A stretch of 64,000 nucleotides of DNA from Lithodes maja (lineage: Eukaryota > Arthropoda > Malacostraca > Decapoda > Lithodidae). The position numbers and the translations under genes are program-made. The stretch lies in the NCBI GenBank assembly GCA_037953745.1, contig JBAKBP010003126.1, forward strand, positions 96,071 to 160,070. Direction: 5' to 3'. Each line of letters starts with the position of its first letter. Positions within the stretch are counted from its first letter, which is position 1. Positions 18,531-29,199 of the stretch are shown piece by piece. A model generated the notes under the pieces. The model did not search any database and was not told where the DNA came from. It saw only the letters and a program-made list of their open reading frames with translations.

Positions 18531-20355
18531 TGTGACGCACCCAGTGCGTGGCAACGCAACCTGATTGTACTCCTTGGTACTCCACTGTACCGCCGCTGTG
18601 CGGTACCTCTGTACCGCTGTACCGTGCTGGTTGCTTATATTGAGTGTGACAACGTATAACTATGTTCTTTGTATCTCTGCAAAGGTCTCGTCATGTGCTA
18701 ACCAGTGGTGGGTTTTGTTTTAAGCCATGTCGAGACCTTCCATTTAATATGTAGTATCAATAGAGAAGTTGATAGATAAGACAATGGGAGTTCAGAGAGA
18801 GAGAGAGAGTTGGGCTTCAGAGCGAGAGGGTAGCAATGCGCCACGCTGCCGGGGGGGTGGTTGCCAGACGTATGGACCGGTTGGCAGCCTTGCGCTTATA
18901 GCTAGGCGCGGCAGGGTTGGTAGTCCATTGCCGCCTGCCTATGCTGCCTGGGCTGCCCATGTTGTCGTACTGCACATTGCCTGGAGGCTCGCTGTGTGTT
19001 CCATGATCAGGTTGCCTAGAACCTTTGAGATTCTAACATCCCTTGCCCTCTCTCCCAACTTCTCACGGTTGCACTCTTTCTCTCTGACGACATTACTCTC
19101 ATTTCATTCTTCTCTCTATTTAAATGCATACCCTTCCCTTGAGGTCCTAAAGGAGTTTCAGCACTCACCTCTCGTATTACTCTTAGGACAAGCATATATT
19201 TACATGTATTAGATTTAAGGGGTTAATGTGAACAGCGATCTTCTTGATGAGGATAGTCGGTGAACGTTCTACATGTTCACGAGTTATATGCCCAGCTCAT
19301 CATCCAATTTGTGACTAGACTAGTGCCATGTGTAAGAGCCCGACCATGCCCAGGAGTTGTCTGTAGAGGGGCGAGGACTTAGCCTTGATTTGCCTATCGA
19401 GCCAGGGGCGAGTGCAGTACCCGAGACTACAGCTCGCTCGTAGTGCCGGTATAGTAGAGTAACGTAATTTATCTGTCCTTGTGTTCTCTACAGTCTTTTC
19501 CTGGGTTCTCGCTTTCGGTGCTGGGACTCGTTGTTCCTGTGACTTGGCCTGCTAGCTAGAACACATGGGGATGATGAGTGGGATATATCTTTATTTTTAC
19601 TATGCATTGCAGCTCTCTTTAAGTTTATGTATGTAACACTTTACAATACACATTACTCACACACAAGACAACACTATTAATACTTTCATGTATCAATTAA
19701 CTGCACTGTCGTTTTGCTGCTGTGTCCGGAGTTCTGTTGCGTAGGGCGCATACGGACTCAGAGGGGAGACAGAGTGAGAGAAGCGAAGTAGCCTATGCGG
19801 TAGTAGGCTACCGGCGCAGTACTGTTGCCTGCAACCTTTTAGTTATTCCAAGTATAGATTCATTCTTATAATAAGTGACTACTATTTATGTTCCTTCCAT
19901 GTGTATTATTAGGTATCTACTGGATCATGAACATCTTGTATGCTACATGCTAGGGCATGTTAGTAGGGGACAGTTATTCTAGTGCACGCGCTTTCAAGTA
20001 GGCGTGTACATTTGTCATTTAGCATTTCACTGTCATACCTTTAGCCTGCTTCTATTCTACATTATTAGAGGCTTAATATTAACTTAGTTTCTTGAGTACA
20101 GTATTGCATTTCTTTAGTAATAACGTAACCTATAAATGTCTGAGGGAGTTTAGCCTCATAGCCTACCCCTGTTGTACACTTTCGCCGAGTTAAGGTACCT
20201 CGTTACCATAGACGATAACTCTGTAGGGCGTTGGTGCTTTTGTTGTCTGGAGCATATAGTATTTGGGACTGGAATCGAGCGTGTCGTTGTCACATAAGCC
20301 ATTTCTGTCCTACGATCAAGAATCCCGAATATGTATTGCCGATCCAGCCGTAACA
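18531..20355 (+). repeat. 3' LTR, uninterrupted (1825 bp)
   Basis: Begins TGTGACGC and ends CGTAACA, followed by the target duplication CCCG. It carries the unoccupied TTAA (19215-19218) at which the 5' LTR received the piggyBac element. It includes the same spurious 147-codon open frame as the 5' LTR (from 18769), which has no recognisable domain. Confidence 0.95.
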
Positions 20356-20359
20356 CCCG

Positions 20360-21409
20360 ACAGAGGATATACTTGAAAGAAAGAAAGAGGAGTTCTGGAT
20401 GAATGTGGAGGCGTGCCTGGAGAAGTTTGACAAGAACGAAAGAATATTTCTGATTGGGGATATGAATGGTAAGGTGGGTGATAGGAAAGTTGAGGGAGTG
20501 GTGGGAGGGTGGGGGGTACCATCAGAGGTGAATGAGAATGGTAGTGCACTTGTGGACGTATGTGTGGGGAGGAGGCTGTGGATAGCCAACACCTTCTTCC
20601 GACACAGAATGATCCACAGGTACACGTGGAAACGGATGTTGACGATGAAGGATAAGACAGTGGTGGAACGAAAGTCATTGATTGATTATGTATGTGTGGA
20701 TGAACGAATGAAGAAATCTGTGATGGATGCTAGGGTGTATAGGGGTATTGGAGGGGGTCTGTCTGATCATTATGTAGTGGTAGCTAAGGTTAGGATACAA
20801 AAGAAGTGGGTGAGGAGAGCGGGAGGGAGGCGAGAGGAGGGTGGAATGGTGAGGAGGGTGGAGAGGTTGCAGGAGGAGGAAGTCAGGGAGGAGTACAGGA
20901 GAGCAGTGGAAAGACGACTAGGTGGGTTCGACCTGGAAGTTATGGAGGAAGTGGAGGAGATGAGCAAGGTGTTTAAGGAGGAGATCTGTGCAGCATGTGA
21001 GGAGGTGTGTGGAGTGAGGAGAAGAGGGAGGGGAGTGAAAGGTACAGCATGGTGGACAGAAGAGGTAAGAATAGCTGTGGAAGAAAAGAAGAAAGCATAT
21101 AGAGAGTGGTTGGGTAGTAGAGGGAATGAAGATTCCGAGAGACAGAAACGAGCGAGGTATGTGGAGAGTAAGAGGGTGGTGAAGAGAGTAGTGAAGGAAA
21201 GTAAGAGAAGAGTAGATGAGGAATTTGGAAGGAATCTGAGTGTAAAATGGAGGGAGAGTAAGAAACTGTTCTGGAAAGAAGTCAAGAAAGTTAGGGAAGG
21301 TAGCAAGGGAAACAGTAAGGGTGTGAAAGATAAGAATGGGAGAATGCTAGCCGAGAAGCAAGAGAGAGTCGAAAGATGGAGGGAGTACTGTACTTCAGTG
21401 AGTTGCTAA
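20360..21409 (+). pseudogene. RTE LINE endonuclease (C-terminal part) and linker
   Basis: Continues the endonuclease frame broken at 6785. ERIFLIGDMNGKVGDR carries the catalytic GD-N motif, and GLSDHYVVVAKV is the conserved SDH motif. A 1-nt insertion near 20372 shifts the frame just after the LTR target site. The charged linker (KKKAYREWLGSRG) leads to the RT, which lies in another frame from about 21390. Confidence 0.88.
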
Positions 21410-22506
21410 ATGAAAGGAATGAAGAGCCAGCAAACATAGCTGGATATGGTATGGGAGGGAGAAGAAGAGAAGTAGTGGAGGAGGAGGTGGGGATCAGGAG
21501 GTCAGAAGTGTGGGAAGCCATGAAAAGAGTGAAGTTGGGGAAAGCACCAGGAACAGATGGAGTGTGTGGGGAAATGTTGAGGTATGGTGGTGAGATAGTG
21601 ATAGAATGGGTATGGAAAATGTTCAAACTAGCATGGGAGAAGGGGAGTGCACCCGATGACTGGAAGACTGGCATAATAGTCCCCCTATATAAGGGCAAAG
21701 GGGAAAGAGGAGTGTGTGGTAACCACCGAGGAATATGTCTTCTAAGCGTAGTAGGGAAGGTATACAGTAGGGTAGTGATTGAGAGAGTGAGAGTGAGAAC
21801 GGAGAAATGGATAGGCGACGAGCAGGGAGGCTTTAGGAAGGGAAGAGGATGTGTAGATCAGATTTTTACCCTGAATTGTGTTGTGGAGAAGTATCTGGAG
21901 AAGAAACAAAAGGTGTATGTTGCCTTTATGGACTTGGAGAAGGCCTATGACAGAGTGGATAGAGAAGGTTTGTGGAAAGTACTTAGAATATACGGAGTAG
22001 AGGGCAAGTTGCTGAAAGCAGTGAAGAGCATGTATGAGGGTGCAAAGGCGGCAGTACGTGTGGAGAGTGAGCAGAGCGAGTTCTTTGACCTGAATGTTGG
22101 TTTGAAACAGGGGTGTGTGATGTCCCCGTGGTTGTTTACTGTATATATGGATGGAGTTATGAAAGAAATACTATCAAGAGCAGTGGATGTTGGTGTATCG
22201 CTGAAAAGGGAGGGAATTGAGTGGAAGCTACCTATACTGCTGTTTGCGGATGATACAGTTCTGATGAGTGATAATGAATGGGAGTTGCAGGGTCTGGTAA
22301 ATGAGTTTGGAACAGTGTGCGAAAAACGGAATTTGAAGGTAAATACGGGGAAGAGCAAGGTTATGGTCTTCGAAAGGGGTGAAGTCACAGAGTGTGAGGT
22401 GAAGCTGAACGGTCAGGCTATGGAGATCGTCAACTCTTTTAAGTATCTGGGCAGTGTGTTGAGTAAAGATGGGGCTATGGATGAAGAGGTGCGGGAGAGG
22501 GTACAA
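21376..22506 (+). pseudogene. RTE LINE reverse transcriptase
   Basis: RT blocks in order: LGKAPGTDGVCGEMLRYGG, WKTGIIVPLYKGKGERG, EQGGFRKGRGCVDQIF, AFMDLEKAYDRVDREGL (catalytic D), GLKQGCVMSPWLFTVYM and LLFADDTVLMSD (FADD catalytic box). The domain is open throughout, but out of frame with the endonuclease. It is cut at 22506 by the reverse-oriented LINE, and the C-terminal part resumes at 25839. A very similar second copy is at 31116-32128. Confidence 0.92.
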
Positions 22507-22712
22507 AGGAGTACAAAGGAAATCAAGCAACAACAGATCTAGTGACCCTTCTAGGCTGCTTGTCCTCCAAAACACTGAGGATCAAGTGTCCAAACAGTGG
22601 TTTAGAGTGGGTAAGGGAACATTGGAAAGGGAACTACTGCCCTGCCACTAACGTGGCAGGACTAGGAAGTTAGTAGGGGACATATGGGTTAGTAACTGAG
22701 GGGAGGATAAAG

Positions 22713-24611
22713 TTATTCATTTACAAACGCAGTCAGTCGCGGGTTTGATGCGAGATATTTGTCTAGGCGGAATTTAAATGAATCAACGGTGCTGCAGTCT
22801 ATAACGTTTCGGGGAAGCCCATTCCACAAGTTGACAACTCGATTGAAGAAGAAATTCTTAGATTCGTGCGAGTTAAAAGATTTACCAATAATTTTGCAAC
22901 CGTTTCCCCGTGTGTAATTAGATTGGTCGATAGTGAAGTACTTACTACAGTTCATATTGTCGATGCCTTTGATGATTTTGAACACTTGAATTAAGTCGCC
23001 TCTTAATCTGCGCTGGGTTAAAGGAAATAGATTTAATTCTCTAAGACGCTCTTCGTATGGTTTCTTCTTTAGGCTAGGTATCATTTTGGTAACTCTACGT
23101 TGAACTCGTTCTAGCTTGTTTATATCTTTTTGGTAATAAGGGCACCAGGATTGAACGCAGTATTCCAGAAGAGGGCGGACTAAGGAATTGTAAAGGGTTA
23201 GGATAACTTCTTTGGATTTATGCTCAAATGACCTGCCTATAAAGCCAATTATTTTGTTTGCCTTCTTAACAACTTCTGAACATTGTTGACTCGGTTTTAG
23301 GTTACTCGATATTGTTACTCCCAGATCAGTTTCTCTGTTTACATTCTTAAGCTGAGTGCCATTCATCGAATAGTTTGCTTTCTCATTTAGGTATCCGACA
23401 TGTAGTACTTTACATTTATCCGCATTGAAACTCATTTGCCAAATTTGGGCCCAACATGACAATTTATCTAGATTGTGTTGCATATCGTCAACTTGTTCTT
23501 TTGAGAGTACGCTATTTGCAATTTTTGTATCGTCAGCAAATTTTGAGATTGTGCAGGTGAGACCCTCATCTATGTCGTTGATGTAAATTAGAAAGAGAAT
23601 TGGTCCTAGTACCGATCCCTGGGGTACCCCGCTACTTACATTGGTCCATTTAGATGCCTTACCGTTTATGACTACTCTTTGCTTTCTGTTGTTGAGCCAA
23701 TTTTCTATCCATTTCAACACACCGTCTTGTATTCCATGCGCTTTTAGTTTTAGCAGTAAACGTTTGTGGGGAACTTTGTCAAAGGCCTTTTGAAAATCAA
23801 GGTATATAATATCTACAGCTTTACTCTCATCGTAGAGGTTGAGGATATCGTGGAAGAAGTCTAAGAGGTTTGTTAAACAGGAACGTTTTTTACGAAAGCC
23901 GTGTTGAGTATCTTTAAGTATGTTATTTTCCTCTAAGTGATTTACGAGTCTGTCTCGTATGACCGTTTCTAGCATTTTACATACAACTGAGGTTAAGCTA
24001 ATTGGACGATAGTTACTGGGTAGGGATTTGCTGCCTTTTTTGAATATCGGTGTTACGTTGGCTAGCTTCCACTGATCAGGCATAGTTCCAGACTGCAAGG
24101 ATTTATTGAATAGTAATGTCAGTGGTTTGGAGAGCTCATTCTTAGCTTCCTTTAGAACTCTAGGCGAGATTGTATCAGGTCCTGGCGTTTTATTTACTTT
24201 GAGTTTATCTAAACAATTCAATACTTCTCTCTCTGTAACGGTGATATTGCTTAGAACATCTGAATTATCAATCTGAATCGGCGATGGTGTAGGGATATCA
24301 CTGAGGTCTTCGGTTGTAAAAACTGATGCAAAGAAGGTATTGAGGGCATTACTCATTTGTACTTCGTCTTTGGTGTATTCTCCTTTTTCATCGACTAACG
24401 GTCCAACAGTTGAAGTAACTACTTTTTTCTTTCTGATATAACTATAGAATTCTTTCGGGTTTGTTTTACTTTGATTCGCAATATGTAACTCTAAGGTCTT
24501 TTTACTTTGCTTAATTAACTTTTTGGCTTTGCGTCGTAGCTCTACAAATTTCACCCGTTCTTCGTCATTTTGTGAGGATTTTAATCTATCATTAGCAAAT
24601 TTTTTTAGCAA
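22713..24611 (-). CDS. CR1/L2-type reverse transcriptase, open 632 codons
   Basis: RT blocks in order: LDKLKVNKTPGPDTISPRVL, VTPIFKKGSKSLPSNYRPIS, DTQHGFRKKRSCLTNLL, IIYLDFQKAFDKVPHKRL (catalytic D), VPQGSVLGPILFLIYIND and SKFADDTKIANS (FADD). The C-terminal thumb region has YNSLVRPLLEYCVQSWCPYY and ends SFKFRLDKYLASNPRL. The whole stretch is free of stops. It joins the endonuclease frame upstream by a single frameshift near 24600, where two frames overlap at a lysine-rich A/T run, so one indel may be all that disables it. Role: reverse transcription at nicked target DNA. Confidence 0.92.
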   Translation of the reverse strand: MLKKFANDRLKSSQNDEERVKFVELRRKAKKLIKQSKKTLELHIANQSKTNPKEFYSYIRKKKVVTSTVGPLVDEKGEYTKDEVQMSNALNTFFASVFTTEDLSDIPTPSPIQIDNSDVLSNITVTEREVLNCLDKLKVNKTPGPDTISPRVLKEAKNELSKPLTLLFNKSLQSGTMPDQWKLANVTPIFKKGSKSLPSNYRPISLTSVVCKMLETVIRDRLVNHLEENNILKDTQHGFRKKRSCLTNLLDFFHDILNLYDESKAVDIIYLDFQKAFDKVPHKRLLLKLKAHGIQDGVLKWIENWLNNRKQRVVINGKASKWTNVSSGVPQGSVLGPILFLIYINDIDEGLTCTISKFADDTKIANSVLSKEQVDDMQHNLDKLSCWAQIWQMSFNADKCKVLHVGYLNEKANYSMNGTQLKNVNRETDLGVTISSNLKPSQQCSEVVKKANKIIGFIGRSFEHKSKEVILTLYNSLVRPLLEYCVQSWCPYYQKDINKLERVQRRVTKMIPSLKKKPYEERLRELNLFPLTQRRLRGDLIQVFKIIKGIDNMNCSKYFTIDQSNYTRGNGCKIIGKSFNSHESKNFFFNRVVNLWNGLPRNVIDCSTVDSFKFRLDKYLASNPRLTAFVNE

Positions 24612-25828
24612 GCAGGCAGTTTGAAATATCTTTATTCCACCATTTGGGCTTATTATTATGGCCTGGACGCCGTATTTTCGATGGTATGCAGTCTTGCACT
24701 GCTTTTAGGTAAGTGGTTTCGAATAACTTCCAAGATGTATTTATGTCGTTATTGTTAATTAAAAAGCTCCAGTCAGTTTCTTTAAACATAGCTCTAAGTT
24801 TATGGAAGTTTGCTTTCTTGAAATTAGGGACTTTTTCGATGCTACTATTTGGTTCGTTACTAGTAAACTTTAAAGTGAAAGTTATCGTACGATGGTCGCT
24901 GTTACTGAATTCATCACCAACATTCAAATTCTCTATCAATTCTTCTTTTGTTGCAAGTACAATGTCAAGAACGTTATTACCACGGGTCGGCGTTCGAACA
25001 AATTGATAAAGCGAACTCTCTTGCAAGTTCGTATACAAGTCATGTCCGGAGTGTGAAGTAAGAGTATCGCCCCACTTGGTCACAGGTAAATTAAAGTCGC
25101 CAAAAATTACGGTATCTTGTGAGTTACTTACATCTGCAATTTGTTCGTAAATTTCTCGGTCAGTTTGCACTGATTGAGCTGGAGGTCTGTATATTAACGC
25201 AAGTATTATTTTTGTACCTTTATTATTCTTTATTAGCACAAAAGATGTGTCGACGTTCACAATTTGAGGTTTTGACACGAGGGTCGGGTTAAGACTTTCT
25301 TTGATATAAAATAAAACGCCACCTCCATTTTTATTTATTCGGCTGTTCTCAAACATTACATAACCGGGAAGTGAATACTCTGCTAAAAAGTCTCTATCTT
25401 CTGTATTGAGCCAAGATTCTGTTATGCCAATCACATCATAATTTTCTGTAAACACTAGTTCCTCTAAATCTGAAAATTTATTGCGTATGCTACGAGCGTT
25501 TGCATAGAAAACCTTTAAAGTTGCGGTTTTAGAACTCGCATTACGTTCTTTCATCGAATTATTGGTTCTGGTCGTATCTACATTTACATTCATGGCTGTC
25601 CTCGGTCCTCGGTCGTTATCCCTGACGGTTTTGAATTTGGGTCGTGTTGGTGGAGATTTATCCAAATTCGCGGTTCTTGACGGATTAGTATTTAATTCCT
25701 TTGTAGGTTGCCGTCCTCGCTGTCTTCGGTCCTCCTTCCTGGTTGTCCTGTGCTGAGTCGATTTCTTCTCCGAAAATCCTTCACCGCATCGTTGAGAAGA
25801 CGCCCAAAACGTGCTGCTCCCACCTGGT
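24592..25828 (-). CDS. CR1/L2-type APE endonuclease (5'-truncated ORF2)
   Basis: Endonuclease motifs: FYANARSIRNKFSDLEEL (conserved N), DVIGITESWLN (catalytic E), ALIYRPPAQS, VIFGDFNLPVTKWGD (D-N) and NSDHRTITFTL (SDH). The first ~100 residues are a charged, low-complexity linker. The first ATG in the open frame is created by the insertion junction, so the true start is lost through 5' truncation. The frame ends near 24592, overlapping the RT frame by 20 nt. Confidence 0.9.
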
Positions 25829-25838
25829 TCAGATGGGT

Positions 25839-26378
25839 GCAACAGGGGAAGAGGGTTGTAGGAACGCTAAAAGCAGTAACAAGAAATAGGGTGGTCAGTA
25901 TGGAAGTGAAGAAGTCCTTGCATGACACTGTGGTAATCCCGACACTGACTTACGGAAGCGAAGCATGGACGTTGGTTGAGAGACTCAGACCAAGAGTGAG
26001 AGCAGTGGAAATGAATTACTGTACTTAAGGAGTGCGTGCGGAATTACATGGAGGGATAGACAGACTAATGAGGAAGTAAGAAGGAGGTGTGGTGTGGAGG
26101 TAGATGTGCTGAAAAGTGTGAAAAGGAACAACTTGAGATGGTTCGGCCATATGGAACGTATGGAAAGCGAGAGAATGACTAAGAGGGTGTACGAGAGCGA
26201 GGTGGAGGGACAGAGGGGGAGAGGTAGACCGAATATGAGGTGGAAGGATGGAGTGAGGAACTACATGAATGAAGGCGGTGCTGGTTGGGGGGAGGGGCGT
26301 CGACTGACTGGGGACAGAGGTGCATGGGGGCGGTTCGTTCGTGGCCACCCCTTCGGGGATCACGGCGTCAGGCAATAG
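25839..26378 (+). pseudogene. RTE LINE C-terminal region
   Basis: After the CR1/L2 insertion the RTE frame continues with QQGKRVVGTLKAVTRN, then VVIPTLTYGSEAWTL, then, after a frameshift near 26020, RNNLRWFGHMERMESERMTK and GRGRPNMRWKDGVR. It stops at TAG just before the (GATA)n tail. The YGSEAWT and WFGHMERM motifs are typical of the C-terminus of RTE-like proteins. Confidence 0.88.
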
Positions 26379-26396
26379 ATAGATAGATAGATAGAT
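26374..26396 (+). repeat. (GATA)n tail of the RTE LINE
   Basis: About five GATA units directly after the RTE stop codon and directly before the downstream target duplication. RTE elements usually end in short tandem repeats rather than poly(A). Confidence 0.9.
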
Positions 26397-27330
26397 CAGT
26401 ATGTTGCAAATTTTTGGGTGAGCAAATCTACATCTTCCTCCATTATCACCCTTTTACCCAAAATAGCGCTGCCTTTTCAGATAATATCTGCATATTTGTG
26501 AAGGTGGCTGAGAATGGTTTTGTGGTGGGCTATGCTGAGGGACTTGCTGGGTCTGGGAGGGGGAAATAATGGTGTAGACGGGGGCTAGGTGTCATGGTTT
26601 GTCAGGAGTAAATAGGCTGGTGGCTGAGGTGTGGAAGGGTCATGTGTGGGGTTGGGGAGCCTGTTAGAGGAGCATTTTGCTTCCTGGGAAGATTTTTGGT
26701 TAATGACAGTTGGGTGATCAATGGTAGTGGTGGTTTTGGGTGACAGCAGGGTCTTAGTTTGGCAGATAGAGGGGGGGGAGGGGGTGAAGTGACTGAGAGG
26801 AAACTTGTGGGGATGTGGTTGGTTGTGAAGGGCAATGTGGGGGTGTGGTAGGCTGAGAGTTACGGATATTTGAGCGTGAGGGAGTGTGAACACACACAGG
26901 TGAAAATGTATCACTGTAGTGTGACAGCTAGAAACTATTATGAATCGCGAGCATGATGTTAAGTTTGCTTGGGACTGTATTTTTGTGTCAGAATGATGTG
27001 AAATATTTTCATTTAACAAGGCCATTTGGATTTCCTGGCCAATTTTCTCCATTACATCAGTAAATTCTTCTTGTAGCATAACAGGGGTGCCCCGTCTTTC
27101 AAAATTTTCTTGAGTTAAAGTTCATTTAATTCTTTGAAGCAATTTTCACATGTAAGTCCTTTTTTACCTTCGTTGTGCTTACCCATTCATTGCGGAATTT
27201 ACATTCGTCACATTTGGCAGTTTGGTCCTCGGACTTTTGCTTGCATTTATTACCTGTACTGTATTGGTATTCGTCTTTGATATTAGTTTACTCTAATTTC
27301 CTTGTGTTATCTTTTTCTTTATTGATTTAT
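26394..27330 (-). pseudogene. LINE-A copy 1, 5' portion (ORF1)
   Basis: The reverse complement of 26400-26500 matches 58631-58740 of LINE-A copy 2 (cysteine/histidine finger region, FAHPKIC), so this is the upstream half of the LINE split by the RTE. It also holds a proline-rich segment (26585-26860) and, near 27230-27110, a cysteine-containing segment KCDECKFRNEWV that may be the remnant of the N-terminal zinc finger. Frames are broken several times. The 5' end is placed only roughly. Confidence 0.8.
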
Positions 27331-27689
27331 ATATCGAGGTGGGGAGTACTGTGACAAATGGTGCTGTGTGGGGGGGCTGAGGTGGCGAGCGTTATGTAGT
27401 GTGAGGTCGGTCGGGGTCTGGGGAAGGGCTGGAGGAAGGCTATTATATTGGTATTATCACTTTAACATATGGCTGTTTATATTTTTATATTTTAGGCTGT
27501 ATGATAAGTCTTTTTGTGGGCCAAAGGATTCTTCTGGAGGGCTGGAAAGTTGGTCTTTTATATGGGTACCGTAAGGTGTAAAGGGGAAGGAAAGACGAGG
27601 AAGACAAATTTTTGGAGAGATTTTTAGCTAGATGTCAGAAAACTAGGGAAGAGCTAGAGTAGGATAATTCACTGCATTTATTAATGATG
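27331..27689. other. Unassigned spacer
   Basis: I see no recognisable gene, inverted repeat or element in this stretch. Confidence 0.4.
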
Positions 27690-28815
27690 AGTGTTTGGCT
27701 AGGCGAAGAACAGATTTGGCTTGATTCTGGGCAGGCACATAGGAAGAATGAGATTCTGAATTTTTAAGGCGTTGCCGCCGCGTCGGTACCTTTTGAATGC
27801 TTCCTCCTTATTTCGAACAGCAATAGAACAAGTGTGAGTAAACCATGATTTATTTGCATTAGTCTGAGATAAAGAAAATGGAATGTATGGCTCCATGCCA
27901 AAGAGGATTACCTCAGTAATGCGTTCAGCACTCTCCGAGGGCCCCTGGCCACGGAAGCAAAAAATCATTCCATGGGAAATCAGTGAAGTACGGTACTGTA
28001 CTGCCGAAGAGCCTCCCAGTCGGTATCGCCAAAGTGCCACAAGCGCTGCCGGCTGGGAGGTTTGATTTGCCAATTTTGCCGTACGGGAGAGATAGGGCAG
28101 GTGACAAAGATAAGTTTATGATTGAGAAGCCCAAAGGAGAGAAAAGATTGATACCGGTAATATAAGAGGTAGGGTAAGAAGTTAGAAACAAGTCAAGAAT
28201 GTTGGGCCGATCTCTGAAGCGATCCGGGATACGGGTGGATTGCTGAACCAACTGATCTAGGTCATTTAGGATAGAAAAGATATAGGCTTGTTCACCAGGT
28301 TGGTCAGTGAAATTAGAGGAGCCATTGGCAGTGGTGAACGTTGAAATCTTCCAAGATAGAGTTTTCTGAGAAAGGAGAGATGAATAGGATGTGTTCCACT
28401 TTAGAGTTTAGATAGTCAAAGAATTAGGAAAAGTCAGTAGAGTTAGGGGAAAGATAGACAGCACAGAAATATGTGGTATGAGAGTGACTGGATAGTTTGA
28501 GCCATAAAGTTGAGAATTCAGAAGTCGAAGTTGGGAACACGAGAGCAAGTGAGTTTGTTGTGTACGTATACACAACATTTGGCTTTGAAACTAGGATAGA
28601 GTAAGTAGGAGGATACAGAGAAGGGGGCTGCTGGCAGTTGCTTCAGACACCTGAATTTCAGTGCGGAAAAAAATATCAGGTTTGTATGAGGAGAGATGGT
28701 GTTCAACAGAGGGAAAATTAGTGGAAAGGCCACGAAGGCCAGTCCGTACTGGGCGAAGGCGAGCGTCCTCATATGAGCCAAGGCCTAAACAAAATCTTAT
28801 AAAAGGCCCCAGTAG
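27690..28815 (-). pseudogene. L2-like LINE endonuclease fragment
   Basis: Minus-strand segments in several frames match the endonuclease half of the L2-like family whose RT tails are at 1291-2249 and 50082-50735. FPSVEHHLSSYKPDI and VSEATASSP lie at 28740-28620. A GDFNVHHQ-like segment lies near 28330. RIPDRFRDRPNILDLFLTSY is at ~28240-28185. The linker AERITEVILFGMEPYIPFS lies at ~27930-27870. Many stops and frameshifts are present. Assignment to the same family as the two RT tails is by recalled motif style, because the fragments do not overlap. Confidence 0.75.
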
Positions 28816-29199
28816 CACTTAAAACATTTTTTTTTCTTCCTCCATACCTTATATCACTCCTCCACATCCCCTCCTTTCCCCCCCCCCCCCTTCAATTATC
28901 ACCTATTTTCCCTGTTATTCCCTTATTCATTGGTATATTTTCGTGTAAACACCTCCAAACCGATCCTAGGGTGTGTGGGAGTAGCTCAGTACTGCTTCAA
29001 CCCTCGAGAGAGAGGAGGGTGTGAGGCCAGCTCTCTCACACTTGGTGAATGAACCGCTCGCTTACAATTCGCAATTTTGACCAGAAAAATTATATTCCCA
29101 CTTGTTTTATTGTTGTTACAGGTTACTATCTTCATATTAAAGGTAAAATAGGCGCATATGAATAAGTAATAACGATATTTATCGTAAAATGACGATTAT
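28816..29199. other. Unassigned spacer
   Basis: AT-rich DNA with a C10 run at ~28882. I see no gene. Confidence 0.4.

Larger units (their letters stand above)
6786..20355 (+). mobile_element. Gmr1-like Ty3/gypsy LTR retrotransposon
   Basis: It has two LTRs of ~1.82 kb starting TGTGACGCACCCAGTGCGTG and ending CGTAACA, and a 4-bp target duplication CCCG (6782-6785, 20356-20359). A primer-binding site follows the 5' LTR and a G-rich polypurine tract precedes the 3' LTR. Internal coding order is Gag, CCHC knuckle, protease, integrase, RT, RNase H. That integrase-before-RT order is Ty1/copia-like, but the RT and RNase H are Ty3/gypsy-type, as in Gmr1-like elements. I noticed only about five substitutions and one 5-bp indel between the LTRs, so insertion was recent. 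A stop and a frameshift in gag make this copy defective. There is no envelope gene. Confidence 0.92.
22507..25838 (-). mobile_element. CR1/L2-type LINE, 5'-truncated, inserted in the RTE LINE
   Basis: It lies in reverse orientation inside the RTE. The broken RTE sequence GGTACAA at the left and GGTGCAAC at the right correspond to a single GGTACAACAGGG in the second RTE copy, suggesting a ~7-8 bp duplication. The element's 3' end (at the left) ends with the repeated unit TCCTTTGTAC, like the short tandem tails of CR1/L2 elements. It encodes an APE endonuclease and an RT, separated by one frameshift near 24600. The clade is assigned by motif style only. Confidence 0.88.
6495..26393 (+). mobile_element. 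RTE-clade LINE, 5'-truncated, split by two later insertions
   Basis: An 11-bp target duplication GATCAGTATGT flanks it (6484-6494 and 26394-26404). The flanks join to restore LINE-A. The 3' end is a (GATA)n tail, as is usual in the RTE clade. Without insertions the element is about 3 kb: 6495-6785, 20360-22506 and 25839-26393. It encodes an APE endonuclease, a reverse transcriptase, and a C-terminal region with LRWFGHMERME and GRGRPNMRWKDG, typical of RTE-like proteins. The LTR element sits in the endonuclease domain and the CR1/L2-type LINE near the end of the RT. Several 1-nt frameshifts make it inactive. Confidence 0.9.

Noticed and set aside
27699..28073. Host gene on the minus strand
   Set aside because: Segments match the endonuclease-RT linker of an L2-like LINE and occur in several broken frames.
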